This document shows, piece after piece, positions 24,101 to 35,783 of a stretch of 64,000 nt of DNA; within the stretch, counting starts at the first letter, position 1, and every line of letters begins with the position of its first letter. This DNA is from Cubamyces lactineus (lineage: Eukaryota; Basidiomycota; Agaricomycetes; Polyporales; Polyporaceae). Location: the NCBI GenBank assembly GCA_022376465.1, contig JACDTU010000002.1, forward strand, positions 1,364,001 to 1,428,000, written 5' to 3'. The notes beneath the pieces were generated by a model. That model was not told the DNA's origin and made no database searches. It was given only the letters and a program-made list of their open reading frames with translations. A program made the translations under genes and the position numbers.

Positions 24101-26353
24101 TTACAACACATAGGTATACCAAACACTGTCGTTCTTCAGCCCAGGCCCATCCACCTCCGCAACCACCCCCGCCTCCGCACGAATCCCCTCCCTCCTCCGA
24201 TTCTCCGCACGGAGCCACAGCATGTTGCCCGTCGCGCACGCGAGGATGCCGAGCTGGAACGCGAGCAGGACGGAGATCGCGCCCGTGTAGCGCGGGGGCG
24301 CGGAGAGCGTGCCGAGGATCCACGCGGAGACGATCGAGCCGACGTTGGACATGGTGGAGAGGAGCGCGAGCGCGGTCGCGCGTCGGAGCGTGGGTGCGGT
24401 GTTGTTGGACATCCATGCGCCGAGCGGGGGCGCGATGCAGTATGAGCCGGGGACGAGGAGGAAGAGCGAGCCGTACCGGACGACGGTGGCGTATGACCCT
24501 GTGGGGAAGAGAAGATATTATGCGTTAGGACTTGGCGTTAGAGAGTGAAGGAGAGATGATTGAGTACCTAGAAATATTGACAGGCCAATGGTGGTGATGG
24601 ACGAGAAGATGATGATGGTGAGACCCCGGCGGGCGTAGTGATCGGCGAGGTAAGATGAGACGATCGACACTTGCGACGGTGGGCGACGTAACACGTTAGC
24701 ACACTGGAGCAATAACTTACAAGGTGCGCTGGAAGTACGCACAGACTGCAGTGACTGCGAATGGAGGCACGCTCATGAGCTGCGCTTCTGCGCCCGAGTA
24801 ACCGAGTCCTGTGACTATGCTAGGGAGGAAACTGTCGAAGGTGTGTCGTCGTAAGTGCATAGCCTTGATGAACACTGCTGAATGACGTACTATGCCAGCC
24901 CGGATACAGTGGCGCCTGGAGGACGAGCATTTAGAACAGCTTGTTGTCATCTAAGCCTCATAAACCCACCATTGAAGAAGCCCGAGAGTGCAATCAGAAT
25001 TACGTGTGGCTGGATAAATGCTCTCCAGAACTCTGTCCATGTATAGTCCTTGTCCTGTTCGCCCACTAGGATGATGCCGTCCTCATGAAGAGCACGCCTG
25101 ATGAGTGCTCTTTCAGCCTCTGTGAAGAAAGGCGCCGACGTCGGTGCATTGGGCAGAAGAAAATATGCTGCCAAGCCGAAGAGCACCGTAAACGCTCCTT
25201 CCTGCGGCGCATACCGATCAGTAACGTCACTACGAGTCCCCTACGCGCTCCGGCGTAGTCGAAATGAAACCTACGAGGATGAATAGCCATGCCCAACCTG
25301 GCTTGCCGCCGACGCCGTCCATCTTGACGATTGCAGCAGCCAGGAGCCCGGAAAAGGCGGACGCCAGCGATGTGGCGGAGAAAAGTAGAGATATCCTGTT
25401 ATCCAATGTAAGTAGGTACGTAATGGTGTCCCGCGCTGGAGGCCATGTACCGCAGCTGGAGCTTCCGCTTGGGATAGAAGGACGACAGATAGAGTACTAT
25501 TCCTGGAAGCAGGCCACCTAATGCACGCGTTTCGTGAGTCAGCGGAGCCGGTAGTTCATGAATGGACAGAAGGCATGATGCAAACCTTCGAACAGCCCAA
25601 GAAAGAATCGGCAAGCTAGTAGCCCAGAATAGTCACGCAGAAGGCCTAGACTCCAACTGTCTGTTAGTGCTCGGAGGGGCCTCCGGCTGCACGACTGAGG
25701 GTACAGTACCTTGGAACGCGCATACCGTGCCCCACAGGACGACCATGCTCGGTAGCAACAGCCGCGGGCCTATAAGCTAGTACATACTGTCAGAATAACT
25801 GACATGGGCTACGTCGAAAACTCGTGACCGGCCTTCTGCAGTGCATTTGTTGGGAAGTTGACAAAACTATACGGTCTGTTGATTCTCCGTCAATATATGC
25901 GGCCTGGAAAGACATGCGAGCTGAAGCCGGACATTATCGTGATCGTCAAAGCGAAGCTGAACTACGCCATGGTCAAATTAAGGTTGTTGATGACTGTAGG
26001 CATGCTTCTTACTTGTTCATCTGTGATGCCTAACTGCTCTTGGAAGCCTGCTACTCGTGCATTTCCGATATTGGAGCGATCCTGGAAGCGTGCAAACTGA
26101 GTATATTCGAGAGACTTCCTATACCTGAAAGACCCACCAATGAGGAGAGAAAGAACATCATTGTCGTGACGGGCAGGACGACGAGATCCATTTTCGCCCA
26201 TATGCTGCTCGCAGAGGACGGTGCGTGTTCGCGCTCATCCTGCAGACTACCGGTCAAGGCGACGCGGTCGTCCTCCGTTTCCGTGCGGTTCTCATAGACT
26301 GAGTCGCCGTCCGTGGACCTGATCGACTCTGCCGGCTCTATTACCGTGGACAT
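24101..26353 (-). CDS. MFS transporter, anion:cation symporter (Dal5/Tna1-like)
   Basis: Plasma-membrane major facilitator of the ACS family, which carries carboxylates such as allantoate, nicotinate or vitamins. Starts MSTVIEPAESIRSTDGDSVY with a hydrophilic N-terminus. The family hallmark FQDRSNIGNARVAGFQEQLG follows TM1 across an intron. Later exons give GLLPGIVLYLSSFYPKRKLQ (TM4-5 loop), WLFILEGAFTVLFGLAAYFL, then VILIALSGFFNG, YSGAEAQLMSVPPFAVTAVC and a last exon with TM10-12 ending KNDSVWYTYVL. It is split by many introns, several GT...AG and short. Its start faces that of the next MFS gene. The substrate is not predictable. Confidence 0.85.
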
Positions 26354-27144
26354 GACGATGCGTCGTCTTGAGGCTGCGCAGGACTACCTTGGCGTTGCTT
26401 GAGATGGCGTTCTGCGCAGCTTGACGGGGCTTACGACGCAGACGGTCAGAGCGGCCTTCAAACTAGTGGTGGATGGTCGACAAGGCTCATTCGGTTAGTG
26501 AGGATACTATGTGAGACTAGGATGTGATTATCGGCATCCGTAGAAGTGCACGCGTATGTAAGCAGAGAATCATGGTGTTCTGATGCAGGAAGAGCGGGCA
26601 TGCTTAGAAGACGACGGAGAGCGGTCAGACAGGCCTCAGAAGCGGCTGAGGCGCCCCCAGCAAGCACTGGCATACGGCGTCCATCATAAGGGAGCCGCCG
26701 GCGCAGCGAGAGCCTTGCCTCAACGCCACCAACCTCATTCCATCTCCGGATCCGAAACGACGACGACGCCCTGTCCTTCCCGATAATTCCGACCGTCATA
26801 TGGCTCTTCATGGCAACACATCGTCCTTGAATGAGAACACGTCAATAAGCAGGCTGTCAATGCAGAACCCGTGCCGATGTCCTCACGCGCTCGGGACTTA
26901 TCATGAGGCCTCCCTCCCGCCGGCTCACGCCTCTCCGCACTGGATCACCCATGCCGAACCCGCCTAGTCCCCTGCCGAAGGCCTCGAAATACCATATCGC
27001 AGAATCTCCAAGTTGGTATAAAGTCCCCGGCCTCCATGAATACCGTGTCCCGAGTCATGTACTAGGTTCCCTCCTTCGCTGCTGACTGTACGACTGCCCG
27101 CCTGGCCTTATTTGCAGCAGTGCGCGCACTACTAGACGGCAGAT
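26354..27144. promoter_or_regulatory. divergent promoter region of two MFS transporters
   Basis: About 790 bp between opposing start codons, with no supported gene. Open frames here (for example 26458-26811 on the minus strand) lack recognisable domains. It probably contains the upstream control regions of both transporters. Confidence 0.5.
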
Positions 27145-29484
27145 ATGTCCATGACGGTACCCATGTCCCAAACAACGACCCTGCACGCCGACGAAGAGGC
27201 CGTGCGAAAAGTCGAACAGGCTCCAAATTCGGATACCAAGATGGCGGTCTCCCCGTCAGCTCCGCCAAGCTCGGACTGCGCTTGGCAGGACAAGCCGCTC
27301 AAATATCCAGGCAGGGGGACCCATGCGGACCCATACGTCGTCGACTGGGACCTGGCCGACCCTGAGAACCCGTTCAATTGGTCCAGTCGCCGCCGATGGG
27401 CCATTACGTTCCAAGTAGGCTTTTTTCAATGTGATCCCCGTCGCTGCGGCGGGATCTGCGGTCTGGCACACTTCGGAAGGGTACTGACCATGAGCTGTGT
27501 TTTCTTCATGTTCGTTTGGGCGATGATATATAGTTAGCGATGGCCACCTTCACCGTATCGTTCTGCAGTAGCTGCTATTCGGGAGGGTTGGCGTCTATGG
27601 ACCGCGAGCTGCACATGTCACAGGTGGTCGGCATCCTAGGGGTGTCGCTGTACGTCCTCGGCTTTGGACTGGGGTAAGCACCGCTGGCGGGAATGCATGA
27701 CACGGTATAGCGAGCCTAACGCTTCTCAAGGCCTCTCGTATTCGCACCCCTAGGAGAGCTATATGGACGGGTAAGCTGCAACAATTGAGCCATGGTATAC
27801 CACAAGACTCCTGCTTACCATGGCTACTGTAGCGGATAGTGTTCATCGTCACCGGGTGTATATTCACGCTCTTCCATCTGGGAGGTGCGCTAGGGCACAG
27901 TGCAACCACTATCCTTGTCACTCGCGCACTTGCAGGAATTTTTGGCTCAGCACGTACGCATCGCTCTAGTTTATCTCACAATCGATACGATACTGACATG
28001 CGTTCGTATACAGCACTGACCAATGCAGGAGGGGCTCTAAGCGACATGTGGACGCCGCGCGAGCGAGGGATTGCATCGTCGCTCTACGGCACCGCACCAT
28101 GGATGGGTCCTGGTACGCACACCCCCACAGATGACCCGACAAAGGCGCATGCTGACTGTTCTCCTGTGTAGTTCTCGGACCTATCGTCGGCGGTTGGATA
28201 TCAGAAACACGCCTCGGGTGGAGGTTTTCCTTTTGGATCATGTTCATTGTTGCAGCGTTGAATGCACTAGCGTGTATCATTATCACTCCTGAGACGGTGA
28301 GTATACTTGTCCTTCTATCCTTCTATCCTTGACGAAGTCCGACGCTGACTTCGCTGCTTACAAGTTCGGACCTGTGCTCCTGAGAAAGCGTGCACGGCGG
28401 CTGATGAAGGCATCCGGTGGGAAGCTGGTATATATATCAAAGTTTGACGTTGGTCGTTCACAGTCGATCAGCCATGTCTTGAGGCGAGACATGGGCCGTC
28501 CCTTCTGTGCGTTCCACATTCCTCGTCATCTCAGCCCTCAGCTGTCTTCGGCGAGACTCACCGCGTTGTCCAGACTTCCTCGCTACAGAGCCAATCGTGC
28601 TCCTGCTTGCCATATACATTGCCATCGCATATGCGACGCTCTACGCGTTCTTCGCCGCTTACCCGATCGTCTTCCAAGACCACAGGCACTTCTCCGCAGG
28701 CGAGGGCGGACTCGCATTCCTTGGCATCGGCCTGGGCAACATCATCGGACTGTCGCTCGCTCCAGCGCAAAATAGATTGTATTGGAGAGCGATGGACCGA
28801 CATGGTGGCCAGACCATACCTGAAGCGTACGTCTTTGATGGCACCCTGAGATATCTCATCTGACCGGTTTCCGCGTAAACAGGCGGCTCTACTTGCCTAT
28901 GCTGGGCGGTGTGACATTACCTATCAGTCTGTTCTGGTTTGCCTGGTATGTTCATCCACGCCCCTTGCCTTGAGGATATGGTGCTGACTTTTAGAAGGAC
29001 GAGTGACCCACCCGTGCACTGGATTGTGCCTGTGATTGCTGGGACGCCGTTCGGATTGTCGTGTGCGATCATCATGCAGGGCCTGACGCAGTACCTGATG
29101 GACACGTACTCGATCTATTGCGCAAGCGCGATAGCGTCGACCGTCGTGACACGGTCCGTCGTCGCGTTTATCTTCCCGCTGATCAGCCCTGCGCTGTACG
29201 GGAATCTGGGCGACGCGTGGGCATGCAGTGTGTTCGCCTTCCTATCACTCGCGTGCATGCCGGTGCCGTTCCTGTTCTACGTGAGTTGACGCCCTCTCTT
29301 GGTGAGCGCCTAATAGCGTTTATTGACTGACCTTTATCGAAGCGATATGGCTCGTGGGTGCGAAGCAAGTCGAAATACGCCCTGCATGACGATTGGCGCG
29401 AACCTCAACCTGTCGCCCCGCCGAGGGCGGTGGAGGACGACAAAAAAGGGTACACGGTGTCTTCCGAGAAGGCTGTAAAATAGT
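27145..29484 (+). CDS. MFS transporter, DHA1 (polyamine/drug:H+ antiporter type)
   Basis: Twelve-span major facilitator of the fungal DHA1 group (Tpo1/Flr1-like), likely an exporter in the plasma membrane. The cytosolic N-terminus ends in the group signature DWDLADPENPFNWSSRRRW. TM2-3 read SQVVGILGVSLYVLGFGLG and PLVFAPLGELYGR, the antiporter motif region. Motif C is GTAPWMGPVLGPIVGGWISE, spliced across an intron near 28.1-28.2 kb. The second half has ITPET, then a long basic central loop, YATLYAFFAAYPIVFQDHRH and CAIIMQGLTQYLMDTYSIYC. It ends KGYTVSSEKAVK. At least seven short introns. Function is assigned by family only. Confidence 0.88.
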
Positions 29485-29843
29485 TACGCGGACTGACGGT
29501 GACCTTACGATACCATACGACTTTTTATAGACGACTCCGTACGAGAATATATGACCTTGGAACGCGGATGTGAACACACAGATTGCCAAGTCGAAGACTG
29601 ACCCCAGTGGTGGCACTGCTGCCGCCTGCGAGTGCCGCATGGCTGACGCGGTCACGCATTCTGAGACGCGTCGAGTTTGGGCGCTTGATGGAGAAACGCC
29701 GAAGCTGGAACCTGGAAGCGCAACGTTAACGTTCTCAACCTTGTCTCCCTGCATCGGTCTCTCTCTCCTTCCTCTGGGCTCCGTCGTATTCCCCTCCGCT
29801 CGTTTCTTAACACCACCTTCCTTACGACCGCAACGCTGCCCGC
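29485..29843. other. intergenic, promoter of the Ser/Pro-rich gene
   Basis: About 360 bp with a CT-rich tract near 29740-29820 just before the next start codon, a common 5' leader feature in basidiomycetes. Nothing else recognised. Confidence 0.5.
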
Positions 29844-31269
29844 ATGGCTTCTGCAATTGCTCTCTCAATATCAACACAACCCTCTCTAGACGCCCTCGTC
29901 CCTCCGCCCTCACAAGACTTCGCCATGCTCCAGCAACAGCCCGTGCCGGACGTGTTTGTGATCCCACCAGAAGAAGAACAAGAAGACAACCCACCGTGGT
30001 GTTACTTTGACGCGGCCCAGGCCGCCAAGGAGTCCCTCTCCACGTATCCGGACATTGATGCACTGGACGTTGCGCTCGGTATCTGTCAACAGACAGACAA
30101 CCGCGCACCGTCCTTCAACCGTTACCACTCGAATGAGTCGCATGAGACAATTGTCATGCCGCGCCGAGGCAACGCGATACCGCGCCTGCGCGACATGGAC
30201 CTTGCCTTCGAGGACGGCCAGACAGACATACGGAGCCGTGGCGGAAGCATGCGGAGCAGAGACCACAGGTCGTTCGATGAGGAAATTGTCGAGGTGGTGA
30301 AAGTGCGACGAAACGAGGGTATGGCGGACATCGGGGACGGACGAACGCTGAAGATGAAGAAGTCGAGCACGTTCCGCGTGCGGGCGACGCAGGCCCTGCG
30401 CTCGATCAAGAACGTCGGGAAGAGCTCGTCGTCGAACCGGAGAGCGACGGTCAGCATCAGCGAACCGAAGGCGAAGCTCCCGATACATGCGCAGGGTGCC
30501 GGTGGTGCGACGCTCCCGTCAAGGCATTCTTGTCAAGACCCCCCTTCTCCACGTCCGACTTCGCCAACCGTAAACAGGAGGAGATCACTCACACTCTCGC
30601 AGATGTTTGCGTTCAAGGAGAAGGAGAACCAGACCAACAGACCGAGTTCTCCTATCGACGTCGAACCGCCATCCCCAATATCACCTTCTCGCGAGCCTTC
30701 GACTACTTCCCGTCCGATGTCTCCTACGGACAACTCATCCTTACATGCGCGTCGATTGCAGCCATCACCGTCCCTGGAGGACTGTATAGCAACACCGACG
30801 AGGCCACATAGTCCCAATGGGGACGACCCCGTGAAGCCGAGCTTGTCAAAACGCAAGTCGTTCCGACGACGACTGTCCGTGCTCGAGCTTCAGAAGCTCT
30901 TCTCGATCGGGACGCATTCCCAACCAAATTCTGTGGGTTGCCCCATTAGACTACTAGACTAGCTCAGGCTAAATGCGGTCATTATAGGCACCTGCGCAGG
31001 ATGCGGACGAGGACCTCTTCTCACCGTCGCAGTCTCGTCCCCTGTCAATGGATTCCACTGCAATTCTCTCCAGCGCATCTTCCCGGACATCAAGTGTCTC
31101 GCTTGGAGAGATGTCCGCACGACGGCCTTCTGCCAGTTCGCAGCGCTCCTCGTCCCGCGCAGGGGGCGACTGCTCGAACATCGATGAGGAGGACCTGGAA
31201 ATGCGACTGGACTCGTTACATTTCGATTCGCTGCACTTTGACCCTGACGAGATCATGAGTACGCTCTGA
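29844..31269 (+). CDS. Ser/Pro-rich protein of unknown function
   Basis: Starts MASAIALSISTQPSLDALVP. The first exon is long and stays open to about 30.93 kb. An intron with donor GTGGGT and acceptor TTATAG joins THSQPNS to APAQDADEDLFSPSQS. The protein is mostly low-complexity and likely disordered, with many SP/TP sites (TSPTVNRRRSLTLSQMFAFK, PPSPISPSREPSTTSRPMSP) and basic patches. It has two short conserved-looking segments: DNPPWCYFDAAQAAKESLST near the N-terminus, and the acidic tail with a tandem DSLHF repeat, EMRLDSLHFDSLHFDPDEIM. I do not recognise a family. It may be a phosphorylated regulatory protein, but this is only inference from composition. Confidence 0.7.
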
Positions 31270-31901
31270 GGCTTGGTTCAGATTTGTTCACCGGATGGAC
31301 GGTTTGTATTATGACGATTTCGTTTCACCCGCTTTGGCTTACTACACGCTCGGCTCCATGCACTTTTTGCGTCCACGATAGCCCTGTGGTCCATCCCACT
31401 CTCACTCTTCCGCAACTCTCTGGTACCCTCCTTGCATGCATACCCTTCACGATTGTCTATGCTTTGTTCCTCTTCGTTTTCTGCTCTCTGTTATGCATCA
31501 TCTCCCTTTCCCTCTGAAAGCCCTCTGGCACACAACCCGCGATCACGACCGAATACCACCCCGACACCCAGACCGGCTGCGCCGCCCCCGTCATGGTCCC
31601 TTACTTATTTGGATCTCTCACGTATTACTAGCCCTTAGACCGTTCTCACCTGACCGTTCGAGTTTCTCCCCCACCTGAGGCTTAAGCCAATTCCACTCTG
31701 CAGGGTGCATCTGCACTGCATGCCGCACGTCGATTTGTCCGCGTATCCAAGCCCGCCCGCATATATCCAATCTGGAGAAACAGTGGCAATAAATTATCAC
31801 ACGCTCGGCGCGCCGCCCACAACCGCATCGCGACACGCCAAGGACATGGCGGTATCGACATCAGTATCGTAAGCAGGGGAGTCAGACCTCGGGACAGAAG
31901 C
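31270..31901. other. convergent intergenic region, pyrimidine-rich
   Basis: About 630 bp between the Ser/Pro-rich gene and the GLS1 stop. The + strand is strongly C/T-rich from 31380 to 31680. Short open frames occur but none is supported. It likely holds the two 3' UTRs. Confidence 0.5.
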
Positions 31902-34900
31902 TTAGTAGTACTTCTCGGAGATGACTGTGCAAATGATAGAAAGCGCGACGACAGGGTGATTAGCATCGAATTGCCAATAGCAGGCGCAACACTGGGCGAC
32001 TTACTGAGCGTGACGAGCGACGTCCATCCGGTGAAGGGGTGGCTGCGTGGGAGGAACAAGGGTCAGCCAGGACTCATTTCACCTCGATGCGCCGTGCCTG
32101 CACAGCAACGCTGACAGGCAGGCAGGAAGGCACAGCGGGACGGAGGCGCGTACCTTCTGCGACCCTCGCCGGAGATCGCGTCGTACTGCTCCCATACGTA
32201 ACCAGTGCGGACGAATTCCTAGAGCACAGCGTGAGCGGAGTCAGAGCTCCATTTGGATGGTAGAGAGGCGTGGATGGTAGAGGACGTACCTTGTGGACGT
32301 TCTCGATCACGTTACGGCGGAGCTCCGCGTAGATTTCCTGGGCACGCTCCTGGTACGGGCCCTCCTGGGCAGCATATGTCTAGTGGTTCACATACAGGTC
32401 AGCTACATCTACAGAAGAGAGAGACAGTTGGAGTCGGCAGACCTTGTGCAGCGCGCTGAGCGCGAGGTAGTTCATCTGGATCCAGATGGGGCCCTTCCAG
32501 TAATTCTCGCCCTGGCCGAACTCGGGGTGTGAAGCGGACAGGCTGCGGAGGCCGTAGGGAGACCAGAGGTGGTCGGGATCACGCAGGAGGTCGAGGATCG
32601 CGCCGAGGTGCGGCGAGTCTGGCGGGAGGAGCGAGAGGAGGAAGGGGAAGAGGGAGAGGTAGCCCTTGTGGCAAACGTGGTACGACTCATCTGTAAAGGT
32701 GGTAGAAACAGTGAGTTTGAAGATAGAGCGTGTTATAGAGGAAGATATGGACCATCGTCGTTCACGCTGACGTCGCAGTACATCTGGTTCTCCTCGCTCC
32801 AGTGCAAGTCTGAGATAAACATTCATATTAGCAGGATTGTTCACGGTCTGCATCAGCCAACCTACCGTCGATGTTCTCAATCGTCGCCTTCGCAATCTCC
32901 TCGAACGCGATCGCATCGTCAACCTCGCCCACAAACTCCGCAATGTCGCGCATCGTCTGCGCAAAGAACGCCATCCATGAGATAAGGTCGAGGTGGAGCT
33001 CGCCCGCATGCGGCGGCCCACGCGGGTAGTCGTCCATGCCGCTCGTGAGCACATGCTGCTGCGAGCGGCCGCGCCAGCGGTACGCCTCGGTACGCGAACG
33101 CGCCTTACGGCCATACTGCTTGATCTGCCCGCGCTGCGTACGGCGGAACCATTCGTAGTGCCGTTTGAGCGGGGCGTAGATCGAGCGCAGGTATTCGAGC
33201 GCGAGGTCAGGTTCGTCCAGGAAGCGTCTTCCGGGTGCCGACACTTCGGATCCGGCCAGCGGGATCTGCGAGCCGAGTCCAAGGTCCATGCCAAGGTCTT
33301 GCTCGCTGGGACCCTTTTGAGCGCGCAGGCGGTTGATGAACGCTGTTACGGCCATCGTGAGCGTCGGCGGGTTGGCGTATGTCGGAACTTGAGTCTGGAA
33401 TTCGGGCGGCACGCGACTGCGCGCCTCCTCGCCGAGGATCTGCTCGCGCCCGACCCAACCGTCTTCGTCGATGAGGTTGATCCAATCCTTCAGGATCTCG
33501 AGGCTCAAATCGTTGTCCCATTCGCCGATGTGTAGCAAGTGGAAGCCCTCGTCCCTGTCAGGATATTAGAGTGAATACTAGAATGGGAGGGATAAGACTA
33601 CTACCGACCAGTAGAACCCACGAGGGAAGAAACTCCTACTGGGGGTGGCCGTGAGGAGTGCCTTCGGCGGCATGAGTGTCGGGCCTTTCTGCTCTCCGGT
33701 TTCATCGCTAGCGCTGTCTTCATCTTGATCCCACTCATACGCGAATGACCTGTCGACAATCGATGTTCCATAGAAGTAGCCAATGCCGCCAATGAGGTTC
33801 GACGTAATAGCCTTAGAGAATGCACGAAGGGACTCGGGGTCAGAGGTCTCGTATGTCGATGGAATAGGGAACACAGAGTCGAAACGTTCGTTGAACTCGC
33901 TGGAGAGCGCGGGGAGGCCCTCGTCGAGTACAGCAGCTGTCATCAATGCATTAGTTTCCGCCTGACAAGATGAATTATTGTTTAGACTAACAGCTTAGCT
34001 TCTGCTTCGCACTGGCGCTCTCGAAGAAAACATCAAACTGGAAGGGCCCGTCATAGTGCTTTTGCACGGCGAACAGATTGCTGCCCGTATAAGACTCGTC
34101 GGGGAGTTGGTAGACGAACGCTGGGTCAGGGTAACCCTTTGCACCATCTTTGTACGAGGTAATAGCCTCTTGTGCAGCCTTTACGATGGCGTTTTGGATG
34201 ATATCTGCAAGCCAGAGCTCATGAGACGGCCCGTAATACTATTTGCTAGAGCGGTGACTGACCTTTAGCCTGCCATACCTGACCCGGAGGCACGCGTGCA
34301 CCTAGATAGTGGGTCTTTCCCAGTCTGTGTTGGAAGTCGCTTGCATACGATCCCTCCGTGATCAGGGTATTATGAAGGCCTGTACACACGAACTGAGCGA
34401 TGAGATGAATCTGAGAGTTTACATTCACTCACCCTCCTCAATGCGAATGGTAAAGTCATCGAGGTCGGGAGTGGAACCAGTGAAGCTGACGGTACCCTCA
34501 AGACCCTGCATTACGGCATTAGCTACCAAGTGACCAAGAATTGCCATATAGTTAATACTGACGTTCTCATCCTCCTCGTTGTCCATGTCAATACCGCCAA
34601 GACCCTCGAGACCGACATAGAAGACAGTAGAGATCCGGGACGGAAATGCTGCGAGCAAAGTGAGAGTCGTTTCACATGAAGGCTCAGGATAAAGCCGTAC
34701 CTGGGTTCATTGGCTCTCCCTTGATTCTGGCTGCCCAGCTGCCGCCATGATCGCCCCCAGGCACCTTGAGGAACTGGGTAGTGATCCTCACATTATTGAT
34801 ACCATCCTTAATGACCTGCTCCCCTCCTTCACGCGCGTCGTACTCCGTCCAGGTGTAACTATTAAGACCATCTCCCTGGTCGCACGCGTGGCGCGTTCCT

Positions 34901-35143
34901 GTGCACGTCAACGCATACGTTGGCGCGTGTCCCGTTCATGTAGTGGACTCACTTACGGGTAATCGACTGGAAGTCCTGAGTGCCAAACCACGCCAACCCA
35001 GTCATTACAGAGCGTGGCAGTCTAGGACGCAGACCGAAATAGAGGTTTGGGCGATACGCACCCCATAGCAGCGAGTCGGAATCGTTGCCAGGTTTCGCGA
35101 AGACCGATGGCGCGAGAGGCAGCAAGAGCCACAGCAGCCTCAT
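31902..35143 (-). CDS. GLS1: ER alpha-glucosidase I (GH63, mannosyl-oligosaccharide glucosidase)
   Basis: Removes the outermost alpha-1,2 glucose from Glc3Man9GlcNAc2 on new glycoproteins in the ER lumen, the first trimming step of N-glycans. The start [16 protein letters not shown] is a signal peptide or short anchor. Then come [20 protein letters not shown] and [11 protein letters not shown], the family N-terminal block. Next are [19 protein letters not shown] and [18 protein letters not shown]. The substrate motif related to ERHLDLxxW appears as [20 protein letters not shown] (about 32.95 kb). Late motifs are [20 protein letters not shown] and [16 protein letters not shown]. The last exon joins [13 protein letters not shown] to IISEKYY before TAA (31902-31904). 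Length and motif order fit a full-length enzyme with more than ten introns. Confidence 0.93.
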
Positions 35144-35783
35144 GTTGGCTAGTTAAGGGCGGTCCTAGCCAGCACAAGATAGAACGAAGATGCCAGCTAT
35201 AACGACACGCGAGATGTAGATGGAAAGAGGAAACGGTGGATTACCCCGCACTCAGGTAGCTGGTAAGTAGCTGCTCACTGAGAACGATCGGACGTGGCAC
35301 CGCGCAGGCCCATCTAATCTTATCTTACCCCCGCGTCTCATCTAATCTAATCTGGCCGACGAAGCGTCCAAGGTTCAAAGGGATCGGGCTTCGCAGCACT
35401 GGCCCCCATCCACGCTCTTTCGAACCATGAACATGCCTTCTCCATGTCTCCTCCCACTCTCTGCATCGTGTCTTCGCCTTGAGCACCAAGTATTGGCCCC
35501 GTGAGGCCATGCAAAAGCACTCGCAGACACACCAATGCCTGTTCGCGGGCTATAGACATTCCGAAATAAGCCCAGGTTTCGCACGGCGGACAGAAGATCG
35601 GAAGCCATAGCCAGTACAGCGCGCTGTCAAAGCCCTGGATACTTGGCCAACCGGCGTATCGCCCATGCTCCCGACATGCGGCACAGCTCAGTCTACTAGG
35701 CACAGGTTGAACAATGCAGCAGCTTCGTCTCAGTGATTCCCTCCCTCTCCAACCACCATCTCAACGAGCACCGTACACATCAG
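35144..35783. promoter_or_regulatory. divergent region between GLS1 and NYN-LOTUS gene A
   Basis: About 640 bp. It includes repeats of the unit TCTAATC near 35315-35352. A minus-strand frame of about 118 codons (35347-35703) is open and contains Trp/Cys-rich sequence (FDSALYWLWLPIFCPPCETW), but it begins with GTG rather than ATG and has no recognised domain, so I do not call it a gene. Confidence 0.4.

Noticed and set aside
26458..26811. 117-codon minus-strand frame between the two MFS genes
   Set aside because: No recognisable motif and no connection by splice sites to the neighbouring transporter exons.
35347..35703. 118-codon Trp/Cys-rich minus-strand frame between GLS1 and NYN-LOTUS A
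   Set aside because: It begins with GTG, has no ATG near its start, no domain, and would leave only 80 bp to the divergent NYN gene.
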